A DNA stretch of 64,000 nucleotides from Bacteroidota bacterium (GTDB lineage: Bacteria; Bacteroidota; Bacteroidia; Bacteroidales; WCHB1-69). A model generated the notes under the pieces. It was not told the DNA's origin. It saw only the letters and a program-made list of their open reading frames with translations, and made no database searches. How positions within the stretch are numbered: position 1 is the first letter of the stretch; the number at the start of each line of letters is the position of its first letter. The translations under genes were made by a program, and so were the position numbers. The stretch is taken from positions 1-64,000 of the forward strand of contig JAEWNB010000069.1 of NCBI GenBank assembly GCA_023392945.1, written 5' to 3'. Below are positions 46,069 to 55,685 of the stretch, in pieces.

Positions 46069-49000
46069 CTATTTTCCCAAAAGAGGGTTCAGCACTTCAG
46101 GTTGATTTTTAAGTATAATATTCGGATTTTTTTCAACATCAAGTTCGGGAAATAAAATTGCTGTCGGAACAATGAAACTACATGGAACTCCCGATAGATT
46201 AAAATTTTGACCTGCCATGATGTTGTTTTTTTGCTTGCCTTTCAGAAGAGTATTATAAACCTGTTGTTGATTTGATATTGCTTCAACATGCTTAAAGGAT
46301 TTCATATTAAGTGCAGATACCTTAGCCATTCTCATTAAGGTTTCGCTTCCGTCTTTAACAGAAACCCTAATTACATAAACCGGGTAATAATAATTATTTT
46401 TTGTCAGATAGTTCCCGACTGTAGGCACAGCTGCACTTTGAGAAACCAGCTTTGGAATAATATAAGCATAGTCATAATCTTCTTCCTTTGCCATAGAAAT
46501 CAGTTTTTTCTTCATCTTGGAATAGGCCATTTTATTCTTACCACTTAATTCAATAACACCTGAACAGAGAGAAGTTGTCAATTTTCCATAAGAAAGAGCC
46601 AATCTTTTATGACCATTTGAGAATTTAGAATGATTAGTTGGAATTCTGTCACTAAGGATATTGACCAAAATCCCATCAGAAATAAGCGGCAATTCAGCGG
46701 GAACCCTCACTCCTTCTGCATCCACTTTATAGGAGCCAATTAATGGAGTTCCGTTGTACACCGTTTTCCCATCCAAAGCGTTAACTGACAAATCGCGAGA
46801 GATCACTTTTTTACCAAGCAAGGCTTCGGTTGCATTTTCCTGAGGAATATAGGATTCGTACCATCGCAGAAAATCGCTGTTGGGAGTTATGGGCTTTCTT
46901 CCGGCCAACAAACCATTATTACTTTCTATAAAAGATTGAGCAACTATTTCTCCCACAGCATCTCCGGTAAACATAACAGGACCGCTGAATGACTCATTCA
47001 TTACCGGAACAGACCTAATTTGTTGAAGTAAATCTGCCATTTTCACAACCCTCTCTCTTAACAAATCCATATTGGGCAACTGAGTATATGAATTAACATA
47101 AATAGTAAAATAGTCCATTACAGATTCACCATCCTGAGTCAAGGTCTCAGCAAATACCCTCAAACAAACCAAAGTAAAAGGCTGCTTGAATTTCATTCCT
47201 TCACTATTTAGATAATAGGTATTGGCATTGTATACATATATATTTGCTCCTGAATTTGTAAAATCAGGATAATTCAGAAAAATGCGTGATAATTCGACAG
47301 AAGTATTAATCAGATTTGAAAAAAGAACATCTTCAAGCATTACATCTATAGGAGTTTTTTGAATTTCAACTTCCGAAAAATCAGACAGCTCTTTTTGTTT
47401 CTGAGTTTGATTTTGTTGTTTAATAACAGCTTCTTTATTTTGAATTGATTCTGCTGCAGTCTTATATGCCTGATCTGTTGTAATCCATAGACTGTTTCTG
47501 ATACCGGAATAATCAGTATTTTCAGGAATTGTAATTCTATTGTTATAATAGTAGCCGAACAAACTATTCTCATCAAAGAAATTAAGGTTATTAAATTTGT
47601 CACTCCCAACCAGTACAGTAGTTTCCTGATCCCGGAATGGCCTGGAGTCTGATAAGGTTATGGCACCCAAAGAGCTTTCTACCACCATCATTTTGGCATC
47701 AGAAACTAAATAGCTGATATAATATGGTGATTTAAGCCCTTCAATTTTTAGATTGGTCAAATTATTATTCAATTCATCTTGCATAGCATTAAATACAACT
47801 GTCTCAAAGTTGTCATCAGGAAGAATATCAAGAGAAGTTCTTTCAATGATAGGGGGTTTATCCTGAGATTTTGCTTTTTTTTGCATTTCTATTTGCTTAA
47901 CGAATAATGCAGGAGAGCAACAGCCTGCGGGAATAGATCCTGATTCGGCACCACAAGAGCCGGCAAAATTACCGGGTGTATTGCCAATCGCCTCAATTTT
48001 TGAAAACATCGCCAACGGTGTCCCCACCAGATCAACACCCCGAACAAGTTCATCGGGGCGACCATCCACATAAATACGGTAAACTTCCAATGGAGTAACA
48101 TTAAAAGAATTGGGAAAATAACGTCCTGTCGTAGTAAAACCCCCTTGCACTTTTGCAAAAAGATAACCATAATCCTTCCCTTGTTTCTTTGCTTCACCAA
48201 TTAGCATTTGGCGCAATTCAACATCTGTGTATGATTTTTGTGTTTCAACAATCAAATTTGACTGACGTGATACCGGCTGAAGTCCGGCAGCAGCCCTCGC
48301 ATGACCGTTTGACTGGGGAAAACTGTCAATTGGGGTTCGTGTCATTAAGAAGTTTTTTAACACCCCCTTATCCACAACGACCGTCCTTTGACTTTTTACC
48401 CCTTCATCATCATAAAGATAACTTCCATTCAAAGGAATTCCTTTATAATACTGAATAGTAGGATCAAAGATAACAGAGATATCTTCATTAAGAACAACCT
48501 CGTTTAATTTCTTTTTAAAAGTCTGCCCGTCACTTTCACTTTTCATTCGCTGACCTTCTACTCTATGTCCAAAAATTTCGTGAAAAAAGACTCCTGCGGC
48601 ATCATTTGACAACAAAGCAGGCCCGGTATAAGAATCGACAACAGGAGCTGTTTTCAATGATAATAATGTAAAAATCAATTTTTTGGCATCATTTTCAATA
48701 ATATTACCTTGGGGTAAATCACCCGGATAATGAGCAAAATAGCTTTTATAAAGAGGCAGTTCCATGCCGTCTTCTGCCTGAGTTTTAGCATTTAAAAAAA
48801 GATGAGAATAGCTATTATTCTGAACAATAGCACTTCCTTCGCTATTGACAAAATACTTTCTGGAAATATAAAATTTCAAATAAGCACTGCCGGTTATAAT
48901 ATCTTTATTTTCAGTAAATAAACCTGAATATCTCGACAATTTAGATATCCACTCTTCCTGATTAAAATCATTGATAACCAAAACAGGTTCATAATAAATT

Positions 49001-49524
49001 TCCGGTTCGGTATCCGAAAAATCCGGGGATTTATCTTCTGATTCCACTTTAACGGCAACATTCGCTTTTACCTTTTCAAAACGCTGAACTGCATCACGAT
49101 ACGCTTGATCAGTTTCCCGCCACAAAAATTGTTTAATAGCTTTTACATCATCAGTCAATGGGAATTTAATTTCTCTGTAATCAGTAAAATAATCGGACAT
49201 ATCGTCCCGAAGTTCATGAAAGTTATCCAGTTTTTTACTTCCTACTCTCACCTGTACGGTCAGGATTTTCTCAACCGTATACCGTGAATAGTCAAGATTT
49301 CCAAAAGTAGAACTTACAGAGTATGTCTTAATTTCTTCAATACGATAGCTTAAAAGATAAACGGGGATCTCTTTTTGTTTCAATACATTCATGTTTCGGT
49401 CAAGTTCTTTTTGCATAACCTGAAGTAAAACATCCTCTTTTGCACTTGACTGTGAAAAGGAAGAAAAAGAAAAGAAAAGAACAATCAGAGGCAATACCTG
49501 CCTAAAAAATGATAAAACTTTCAT
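46069..49524 (-). CDS. secreted TldD-type metalloprotease with a second, degenerate TldE-like half (single-chain double protein)
   Basis: A 1151-residue protein, about twice the size of TldD. The signal peptide covers about 1-25. The first half (about 30-560) is TldD-like, with the zinc motif HEIFGH (His315, Glu316, His320) and a Cys524 region (GSCGAESGSIPAGC) matching the third zinc ligand. The second half (about 570-1151) repeats the fold, including DQAYKTAAESIQ against DQAYRDAVQRFE. Its counterpart of the zinc motif reads AQSFIE (862-867), so all three residues are lost; the Cys is also missing. In E. coli, active TldD pairs with inactive TldE. Here both types sit in one chain. It lies 29 bases after metK with no promoter or terminator seen between. 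Confidence 0.88.
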   Translation of the reverse strand: MKVLSFFRQVLPLIVLFFSFSSFSQSSAKEDVLLQVMQKELDRNMNVLKQKEIPVYLLSYRIEEIKTYSVSSTFGNLDYSRYTVEKILTVQVRVGSKKLDNFHELRDDMSDYFTDYREIKFPLTDDVKAIKQFLWRETDQAYRDAVQRFEKVKANVAVKVESEDKSPDFSDTEPEIYYEPVLVINDFNQEEWISKLSRYSGLFTENKDIITGSAYLKFYISRKYFVNSEGSAIVQNNSYSHLFLNAKTQAEDGMELPLYKSYFAHYPGDLPQGNIIENDAKKLIFTLLSLKTAPVVDSYTGPALLSNDAAGVFFHEIFGHRVEGQRMKSESDGQTFKKKLNEVVLNEDISVIFDPTIQYYKGIPLNGSYLYDDEGVKSQRTVVVDKGVLKNFLMTRTPIDSFPQSNGHARAAAGLQPVSRQSNLIVETQKSYTDVELRQMLIGEAKKQGKDYGYLFAKVQGGFTTTGRYFPNSFNVTPLEVYRIYVDGRPDELVRGVDLVGTPLAMFSKIEAIGNTPGNFAGSCGAESGSIPAGCCSPALFVKQIEMQKKAKSQDKPPIIERTSLDILPDDNFETVVFNAMQDELNNNLTNLKIEGLKSPYYISYLVSDAKMMVVESSLGAITLSDSRPFRDQETTVLVGSDKFNNLNFFDENSLFGYYYNNRITIPENTDYSGIRNSLWITTDQAYKTAAESIQNKEAVIKQQNQTQKQKELSDFSEVEIQKTPIDVMLEDVLFSNLINTSVELSRIFLNYPDFTNSGANIYVYNANTYYLNSEGMKFKQPFTLVCLRVFAETLTQDGESVMDYFTIYVNSYTQLPNMDLLRERVVKMADLLQQIRSVPVMNESFSGPVMFTGDAVGEIVAQSFIESNNGLLAGRKPITPNSDFLRWYESYIPQENATEALLGKKVISRDLSVNALDGKTVYNGTPLIGSYKVDAEGVRVPAELPLISDGILVNILSDRIPTNHSKFSNGHKRLALSYGKLTTSLCSGVIELSGKNKMAYSKMKKKLISMAKEEDYDYAYIIPKLVSQSAAVPTVGNYLTKNNYYYPVYVIRVSVKDGSETLMRMAKVSALNMKSFKHVEAISNQQQVYNTLLKGKQKNNIMAGQNFNLSGVPCSFIVPTAILFPELDVEKNPNIILKNQPEVLNPLLGK

Positions 49525-49553
49525 AAAGAAATATATATTTGATATGTAATTAA

Positions 49554-50837
49554 TTACAATCCAAATTCCGCTTTAATCCTATCCACATAATCTAATTTTT
49601 CCCAAGGGAAAAAAGTGATTTTCTTGAAAATTTTTACAACTCCGTTTTCTGTTCTGCTATATGTGTCCTTGTCGTTATACTTAACCTCCACTTCTTGCTC
49701 AAAAGTATCTCTTCCAAAATGGCCATAAGATGCAGTTGCTTCATAGATAGGATTTTTTAGTTCAAGTCGGTTTATAATTGCAAACGGAGTCATATCAAAA
49801 ATAGTATCCAGTTTCTTGGAAATTTCTCCATCTGTCATTTTAACTTTAGAAGTATTGAAAGTATTAATATAAAGACCAACGGGTTTTGCAACTCCGATAG
49901 CATAAGCCACCTGAACAAGAGCTTCGTCGCAGAGGCCTGCAGCAACAATATTTTTTGCCATATGTCGTGCGGCATAGGCAGCAGATCTGTCAACTTTGGA
50001 AGGATCTTTTCCTGAAAAGGCACCACCACCATGAGCAGCTTTTCCTCCATAAGTATCCACAATAATTTTACGTCCTGTCAATCCACTGTCGCCGTGAGGT
50101 CCCCCAACAACAAATTTTCCGGTCGGATTAACATGCAATTTATAATCGTCTTTAAAAAGTTTTTGAACAAATTCAGGACAATTAGCTTTCACACGAGGAA
50201 TTAAAATAGTCTCTATATCTTTTTTAATTGTATAAAGCATTTTTTCTTCTTTATCAAAATCATCATGTTGTGTTGAAACCACAATGGCATCAATACGTTC
50301 AGGAATACCGTCATCAGAATACTGGAGTGTTACCTGTGATTTAGAATCCGGACGGAGATAAGTCATAACTTTTCCTTCGCGACGGATAGCCGCTAACTCT
50401 TGTAAAAAAATATGAGACAATTCTATAGAAATCGGCATAAAATTATCCATTTCCTTACATGCATAGCCAAACATCATTCCCTGATCACCGGCTCCCTGTT
50501 CTTCCAATGATGAACGGTTAACACCCTGACTGATATCAGGAGATTGTTTATGAATGGCAGAAAGAACTCCGCATGACTTATAGTCGAACTGATAGTCGCT
50601 ATTAGTATACCCTATTTTTTTAATAACGCGCCTTGCAACATCATCAACGGAAACATAACCCTTAGTGGTTACCTCTCCGGCACATACTACCAATCCGGTA
50701 GTAACTAATGTTTCGCAAGCCACCTTGGATTCCGGATCCTGAGAAAGGAAGGAATCAAGCAAAGCGTCTGAAATTTGGTCACAGATTTTGTCAGGATGAC
50801 CTTCAGATACTGATTCAGAAGTGAATAGATAGCTCAT
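49554..50837 (-). CDS. metK: S-adenosylmethionine synthetase
   Basis: Makes S-adenosylmethionine from methionine and ATP; 427 residues. Landmarks are [16 protein letters not shown], the ATP loop [16 protein letters not shown], and [23 protein letters not shown]. The N-, middle and C-terminal domains are complete, and the end [14 protein letters not shown] is intact. A SAM-II riboswitch lies about 45 bases upstream, giving product feedback. The TldD-like double protein follows after 29 bases, probably in the same transcript. Confidence 0.99.
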   Translation of the reverse strand: MSYLFTSESVSEGHPDKICDQISDALLDSFLSQDPESKVACETLVTTGLVVCAGEVTTKGYVSVDDVARRVIKKIGYTNSDYQFDYKSCGVLSAIHKQSPDISQGVNRSSLEEQGAGDQGMMFGYACKEMDNFMPISIELSHIFLQELAAIRREGKVMTYLRPDSKSQVTLQYSDDGIPERIDAIVVSTQHDDFDKEEKMLYTIKKDIETILIPRVKANCPEFVQKLFKDDYKLHVNPTGKFVVGGPHGDSGLTGRKIIVDTYGGKAAHGGGAFSGKDPSKVDRSAAYAARHMAKNIVAAGLCDEALVQVAYAIGVAKPVGLYINTFNTSKVKMTDGEISKKLDTIFDMTPFAIINRLELKNPIYEATASYGHFGRDTFEQEVEVKYNDKDTYSRTENGVVKIFKKITFFPWEKLDYVDRIKAEFGL

Positions 50838-50881
50838 AATAAATTGATTTAGTTATTATTAATTCATCATCGAAAAAAAGG

Positions 50882-50941
50882 AGGTGGAAATGTTTTAGCA
50901 TTTTTTTTTTTGAGGTTGCAATCACTACAAATCTTTCCTCA
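50882..50941 (-). ncRNA. SAM-II riboswitch
   Basis: On the minus strand the P1 stem TGAGG/CCTCA encloses GATTT-GTAGTGA-TTGCA, with the seven-base spacing of the SAM-II loop consensus. An A-rich stretch and then TGCTAAAA (50893-50900) follow; GCUAAA is the second hallmark of this class. It begins about 8 bases after the predicted start of transcription. SAM-II binds S-adenosylmethionine in a pseudoknot and lowers translation, here of metK, whose product is the ligand. I recognised it from the conserved bases; I have not run a covariance search. Confidence 0.82.
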
Positions 50942-50955
50942 TTTTTTTCGTGCTG

Positions 50956-50963
50956 CAAAAATA
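50956..50963 (-). promoter_or_regulatory. -7 element of the metK operon
   Basis: Minus strand TATTTTTG followed by CAGCA. The predicted start site near 50949 falls just before the riboswitch stem. Confidence 0.6.
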
Positions 50964-51139
50964 CAATTATTTTCTATAATTATTCTCGACTCGTTTATTA
51001 TTTTACTAAATAATACTCTCTAAAGTTTTCTGCCTTTCTTTAATAATCATATTCTAATATTTAAGAAAGCCGTTAAAAATAATCCGGAAAATATTTTTCC
51101 GAGGATAATTAGAGAATAGTAAATTTGGGTAAAAAATGT

Positions 51140-51147
51140 ATTTTTGC
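51140..51147 (+). promoter_or_regulatory. -7 element of the membrane protein gene
   Basis: TATTTTTG followed by CC, 17 bases before the ATG at 51164. It is divergent to metK; the rest of the gap 50964-51139 is AT-rich without visible structure. Confidence 0.5.
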
Positions 51148-51163
51148 CATCTAATTGATTAAA

Positions 51164-53035
51164 ATGAAATTATTATCCGGAAAAACTCTTTTATTCATCT
51201 TATTTGGGGTGACTGTCGTTATCACTTTAATACCTTTCTTTAGGGTAGGGTTCACCACCGGAGATGATCTTGAATATTACCTCACTTGGCTAATCGGAGA
51301 TTTATTTACAAATGCCAATATATATGCTCACGGTGCCGGACGATTCTATTTTCTTATTACCAAACCCATATACAGTTTGCCCTATATCGGAGACAACTTC
51401 TTTTTAACCAAAGTAATCCAATATGCCTCCCTACTGCTCTCTTTTGTACTTTTTGCTTTATTAGTAAGTAAAATTTTTAAATCTAACAAGTTGGGATTAC
51501 TTTCATTTCTGATTCTTATTATTCCTTTATCGGTAACTCCCGACTATTACATTCCAATTATTTCCTATCCCCTTTTCTTCACTTTCAGTTTTTCACTGGC
51601 ACTATTATCACTCTTATTTCTTCTTCGCTATTTTGAGACCAAAAAAAACAAATTTCTAATTGCTTCAGTGCTTTTATTTGCAGTTACAGTTTTATTTTAT
51701 GAAACCTATCTTCTTTTTCTGCTCTTTACCGGAATATTTATTTTTGTCAGAAGCTGTCAGCAACGGGGCACTTTGAATACTTTTAAAAGCAAGCTTTTTT
51801 ACAAAGAAATTATGCCTTTTGTTGCCATTGGAATCATTTACCTTATAGTCTATTTTTCATTTCGTGCCTGTATCCGAACTCCCGATGGTTTTTATAATGG
51901 CAGCTCTTTTGCCAATGATTTTAATTGGAGCAATTTTTATAAAATTCTTTTAAAATATAACAATGCTGCCCTACCGACCAAAGTGTTTAACCTTAATCAG
52001 GATATCATCAGTGCCAACTCGCTTTTGGTCGAAGGACATAAGAATAATTTTTGGTATATTCTTACTCATTCTTCTCTTTTATGGATAATCAATGCTATTA
52101 TCCAGTCAATCTTGTTTTTCTTTATTTTAATAAAAAATAAAACAGCTATTACATGGAAAAAAATAGGATTCGGTATATTATTTTCTTTTCTTTTCGCAAT
52201 TTTTTCTCATTTTCTTGTTGCCATTGCCGACAAATACAATAGTGAATATTCTTATCTAAACGGCTATGTCACTACCTTTTATTCTTATTTTGGAATAACC
52301 TTGTCATTCACTTTGGCTTTGTTTGGTTTATACAAGATTGCCTCAAAAAAAAGGTGGTTACAATACCCTGTACTTGCCATCATGATATCTCTTGTGTTTT
52401 ATATTTCCATAATGACAAGCTATTCCAATGACCATTTGAGTAGGGACTGGCAACATAGTCAAAATCGTTTTAATCTGATTAATGAAATGTCACAAGAAAA
52501 AGTTTTTGACAGAATTCCGGAACACTCGCTGATCTACTCCCCTGATCTTTATGAAACTTGTTCATTTTCAGGAAGAAATATATGTTATCAGAATTTGAAA
52601 TGGGAAGTATATATTGAATTAAAATCGGGAAGAAAATATACTGTCTGCCGCAACCCCGAAGAGATGCAAAAGAAAATAATTGAAAACCCCCAAGCTGCTA
52701 TATACCGGTTTATAAAAAGGGAGAATATCAAAAACAATGATCTATTGGCTGTGATTGCTAATGTCGAAAAAAACAGTCTCAATATGCAGGATCCTCAGAA
52801 TATGTTCTCCCGATCCATATGCAACGAAGCCGCGATTTATATTTATTCCAAAAAAAATCAATTTACAATCAACTATAATATTATCGGAAGTGACACTCTT
52901 CTGCCTAAGTTATATTCATGTTCAACTTATTTAAATAACAAAAATAAGGATGGCGATCTCATGAATATCACTATAAAAAAACAGAATATGGCAGTTGAAA
53001 GTTTCATGATAGCAGATAATAGACCATCTGATTAA
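51164..53035 (+). CDS. multi-spanning membrane protein, DUF6056/glycosyltransferase-like
   Basis: A 623-residue membrane protein (start ATG 51164, three residues inside the longest frame, which begins with TTG). About ten to twelve hydrophobic helices occupy roughly residues 10-430, and the C-terminal 200 residues form a soluble domain. Near the N-terminus GFTTGDDLEYYLTWLIGDLF has an acidic pair in the first extracytoplasmic loop, typical of membrane glycosyltransferases of the GT-C type. It resembles the uncharacterised DUF6056-type proteins. Probable role: a sugar transfer in envelope glycan synthesis, at moderate confidence. Confidence 0.7.
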   Translation: MKLLSGKTLLFILFGVTVVITLIPFFRVGFTTGDDLEYYLTWLIGDLFTNANIYAHGAGRFYFLITKPIYSLPYIGDNFFLTKVIQYASLLLSFVLFALLVSKIFKSNKLGLLSFLILIIPLSVTPDYYIPIISYPLFFTFSFSLALLSLLFLLRYFETKKNKFLIASVLLFAVTVLFYETYLLFLLFTGIFIFVRSCQQRGTLNTFKSKLFYKEIMPFVAIGIIYLIVYFSFRACIRTPDGFYNGSSFANDFNWSNFYKILLKYNNAALPTKVFNLNQDIISANSLLVEGHKNNFWYILTHSSLLWIINAIIQSILFFFILIKNKTAITWKKIGFGILFSFLFAIFSHFLVAIADKYNSEYSYLNGYVTTFYSYFGITLSFTLALFGLYKIASKKRWLQYPVLAIMISLVFYISIMTSYSNDHLSRDWQHSQNRFNLINEMSQEKVFDRIPEHSLIYSPDLYETCSFSGRNICYQNLKWEVYIELKSGRKYTVCRNPEEMQKKIIENPQAAIYRFIKRENIKNNDLLAVIANVEKNSLNMQDPQNMFSRSICNEAAIYIYSKKNQFTINYNIIGSDTLLPKLYSCSTYLNNKNKDGDLMNITIKKQNMAVESFMIADNRPSD

Positions 53036-53072
53036 AAAAGAGAGATTAATTATTTAATAAACAAAACTATTT

Positions 53073-54668
53073 ATGAAGAGATTACTTTTTACTTTCATTT
53101 ACATGTTCTCATTTTCACTATTTGGACAAGTAAGTTTTAATTTTGTAGATGACATTACTACCGAATGCACCTCGGTTACCGTGGGTAAAAATGCCTCCAA
53201 AGATGGATCGGTAATGACTTCCCATACTGACGACAGCGGACGAAGCAGAACCAACATATCGGTAACAGAAGCCAAAGATTATACTGAGGGGACTATGAAA
53301 AAACTCTATCGTCGCCAGGCTGCCGCTAATGAATTCGGAAAAATGCCCTATTACGAATTTGTTGAAACGGGAGAGATTCCTGAAGTTTCGCATACTTATC
53401 AATATTTCAATTCAGCATATCCCTGTTTAAATGAAAAGCAACTTGCTATTGGAGAATCGACTTTCGGGGGCCGACCGGAATTAAAATCCGACAAAGGATT
53501 GATTGATTGCAGTTGCCTTTGTATGTTGATGCTGGAGCGTTGTTCTACTGCCAGAGATGCCATCAGAACTGCAGGAGAATTATTGAAAAAATATGGTTGG
53601 AACGATGCCGGGGAGTGCTTAACTATTGCTGATAAAAATGAAGTTTGGCATTTTGAAATTTTAGGCCCCGGTAAAGATAAAGTTGGGGCTGTATGGGCTG
53701 CTCAAAGAGTACCGGACGGACACGTTGGAGTAAATGCCAATGCTTCTACAATCAGAGAAATGGATTTAAAAAATAAAGACTACTTTATGGCCTCAGACAA
53801 TGTACATTCCTTGGCCGAAGAGAATGGCTGGTATGATAAAAAAAATGAAGTTTTTCGCTTTGCTTATGCCTATGCCCCAGACAGTCGGGCTATGTTAGCC
53901 TGCAGAAGAAGAGAATGGAGAGTCTTTGACCTTGTGGCTCCTTCACAGAAGTTTGATCCTAATGCCGAAAATTATCCTTTCTCCGTCAAACCGGACACGT
54001 TGGTTACTTTGGAAAAAATGGTCAGCATTTTTAAAGACTACTACGAAGGTACCGAATACGATATGCGCAAAACTCTGACAGTCACTGACAATCAAGGCAA
54101 AACTATCATCTCACCTTTGGCAAATCCATTCATGAAATCCGATGAATTAAAGTTGCATAAAATCAACGGTGGTTGGCACTGGCGGGGAGAAAGAGCTATT
54201 GCCGTTCATTTCACTGTTTACGCAACCATCATTCAATGCCGTAACTTTCTACCTGATGAAATCGGGGGAGTGTGCTGGTTTGCACTGGATAATGTTGCTT
54301 CATCAATTTATGTTCCCTTTTACGGATCTATCAATTATTTTCCAAATTCTTATCAGACATGTGGAAGAAAAACCGGTTTTAGCAAAGAATCCGCCTGGTG
54401 GGCTTTCAACAGATTAGGAACGATTACAGCTCAACGTTGGGGAGATATGCACAAGATTGTTGACAATGCATGGAACCCAATGCAGAAACAATTCTTTACC
54501 GATCAAAATCAAATTGAAAACAAAGCATTACTTCTTTACAATAATGGTGAACATGAAAATGCCATCCGTCTTCTGACGGATTACAGCAATTCCTGTGGCA
54601 ATAAAGCAGTTGAAACAGCTTGGGAAACAGGGGATTTAATTTGGACAATCTTTGACGGAGCCTGGTAA
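53073..54668 (+). CDS. C69-family dipeptidase, exported
   Basis: N-terminal nucleophile hydrolase of 531 residues. The signal-like peptide extends to about residue 22. The conserved C69 start is at ECTSVTVGKNASKDGS, with Cys32 as the likely nucleophile after autoprocessing; HTDDSGRSRTNI follows. Further family segments are TRDAIRTAGELLKKYGW and EVWHFEILGPGKDKVGAVWAAQRVPDG. Relatives of Lactobacillus PepD split dipeptides. With a signal peptide it would work in the periplasm. It is 37 bases downstream of the membrane protein gene and ends at a terminator. Confidence 0.93.
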   Translation: MKRLLFTFIYMFSFSLFGQVSFNFVDDITTECTSVTVGKNASKDGSVMTSHTDDSGRSRTNISVTEAKDYTEGTMKKLYRRQAAANEFGKMPYYEFVETGEIPEVSHTYQYFNSAYPCLNEKQLAIGESTFGGRPELKSDKGLIDCSCLCMLMLERCSTARDAIRTAGELLKKYGWNDAGECLTIADKNEVWHFEILGPGKDKVGAVWAAQRVPDGHVGVNANASTIREMDLKNKDYFMASDNVHSLAEENGWYDKKNEVFRFAYAYAPDSRAMLACRRREWRVFDLVAPSQKFDPNAENYPFSVKPDTLVTLEKMVSIFKDYYEGTEYDMRKTLTVTDNQGKTIISPLANPFMKSDELKLHKINGGWHWRGERAIAVHFTVYATIIQCRNFLPDEIGGVCWFALDNVASSIYVPFYGSINYFPNSYQTCGRKTGFSKESAWWAFNRLGTITAQRWGDMHKIVDNAWNPMQKQFFTDQNQIENKALLLYNNGEHENAIRLLTDYSNSCGNKAVETAWETGDLIWTIFDGAW

Positions 54669-54669
54669 T

Positions 54670-54706
54670 AAAAAAAGAGCCTTGATAAACAAGGCTCTTT
54701 TTTTAT
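54670..54706. terminator. bidirectional intrinsic terminator
   Basis: AAAAAGAGCCTTG (54672-54684) pairs with CAAGGCTCTTTTT (54690-54702), with A runs before and T runs after. It serves the C69 gene on the plus strand and the lipoprotein gene on the minus strand. Confidence 0.9.
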
Positions 54707-54745
54707 AATCCATTGATTAATAATTCAATGGAAAGATAATTGTGA

Positions 54746-55321
54746 TTATCTTTCAAGTTTACGAACAGGAGATCTCATTAACTTGGTAGCAGCCAAAATT
54801 GACATATCGGTACCTGTAATAGTAAGAGGAACAATAACTTCTTCTGCACCATTTACCATATAATCACCGGCATTCCACATAGTTCCTGTGAAAACAAAAC
54901 TTGTGCTTAAATTAGTCAAATCAACTTCAGTAACATTATAAGAGCCAGTGTCTGATAACCAGTCACAATAAGTGTAACCATTATATTCAAACATAAATTC
55001 CTCACAATACTGAACCATATAATAATTTGATTCTTCTGTAGAGAAAGTTCCGGTAGCATTAGGCATTTGTACAGCTACAAATGGAACGGTATCCATTGAG
55101 GCAAACTTGTATGCAGTAAAAAATAAAATACCGTAATCATCATAATTTTCTCCCTGAATGGTAGTTTCATCGGCATCCCATGTGGTGCCATCAAAGTTAA
55201 TTGCAAGAGCTGCAGCTGGTTCCGGTTCCGGTTCTGGCTCTGGTTCTGGTTCTGGATCACAAGCGGCAAATGCCACCATAATAAACATAGCTAATGCTAA
55301 TAATTTTGCTATTTCTTTCAT
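54746..55321 (-). CDS. lipoprotein with Glu-Pro repeat
   Basis: A 191-residue lipoprotein. I start at the ATG of MKEIAKLLALAM (55321); the longer frame from 55456 adds 45 basic residues in front of the signal and is not plausible as a lipoprotein. The lipobox is AFAAC (Cys21), followed directly by Asp-Pro and about six Glu-Pro units, then a beta-rich domain of about 150 residues with no recognised family. Acidic residues after the lipid cysteine are used in Bacteroidota for surface export. It stops near the bidirectional terminator. Confidence 0.75.
   Translation of the reverse strand: MKEIAKLLALAMFIMVAFAACDPEPEPEPEPEPEPAAALAINFDGTTWDADETTIQGENYDDYGILFFTAYKFASMDTVPFVAVQMPNATGTFSTEESNYYMVQYCEEFMFEYNGYTYCDWLSDTGSYNVTEVDLTNLSTSFVFTGTMWNAGDYMVNGAEEVIVPLTITGTDMSILAATKLMRSPVRKLER
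55218..55256. repeat. hexamer repeat encoding (Glu-Pro)n
   Basis: About six units of ggttcc/ggttct (minus strand reads as Glu-Pro codon pairs). The third positions differ between units, so it is an imperfect tandem repeat. Confidence 0.8.
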
Positions 55322-55577
55322 ATTAATAATTTTGGTTGTTTTTTGCCTACTCTTATTGATTTTCGGCTTCCTCATCTTTTTTTTTAGAGATTTAGATTTC
55401 TCTTTTGTCATATCCTTTCCCCACTTTAGTCCTTGAAGCGGATTAATTCTACTCAAAAAAACGTAGGACCGGATTCCATTTGTTTATAAACGAAAGAAAT
55501 CTAACGTTTTTTTTTATTATTTTTAGTTTTTCAATTATATTATCGTAAATTCCAACTATTATTTACTATTAATAATG
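55322..55577 (-). other. long untranslated leader of the Glu-Pro lipoprotein gene
   Basis: About 250 bases between the predicted transcription start and the lipoprotein ATG. It is AT-rich with a more GC-rich patch at about 55420-55480. GTCCT and AGGAC arms can pair weakly around this patch. No known riboswitch signature is visible. Confidence 0.35.
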
Positions 55578-55585
55578 CAAAAATA
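55578..55585 (-). promoter_or_regulatory. -7 element of the Glu-Pro lipoprotein gene
   Basis: Minus strand TATTTTTG followed by CATTA. The leader to the start at 55321 would be about 250 bases, which is long for this window. Confidence 0.4.
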
Positions 55586-55642
55586 AAAATTATTTATATA
55601 GAATAATTTTTTTTTGAAAAAAATTATTCACAGCAAAATATT

Positions 55643-55650
55643 TATCTTTG
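55643..55650 (+). promoter_or_regulatory. -7 element of the radical SAM gene
   Basis: TATCTTTG followed by CAATCAC, 36 bases before the start. Confidence 0.5.
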
Positions 55651-55685
55651 CAATCACATTTTTTATTTTATAAAATCATATAATC

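Noticed and set aside
55158..55436. Plus-strand frame with a Gly-Ser repeat
   Set aside because: The repeat is the complement of the Glu-Pro coding hexamers on the other strand.
55322..55456. Upstream extension of the Glu-Pro lipoprotein
   Set aside because: A highly basic stretch in front of a standard lipoprotein signal peptide is unlikely to be translated.
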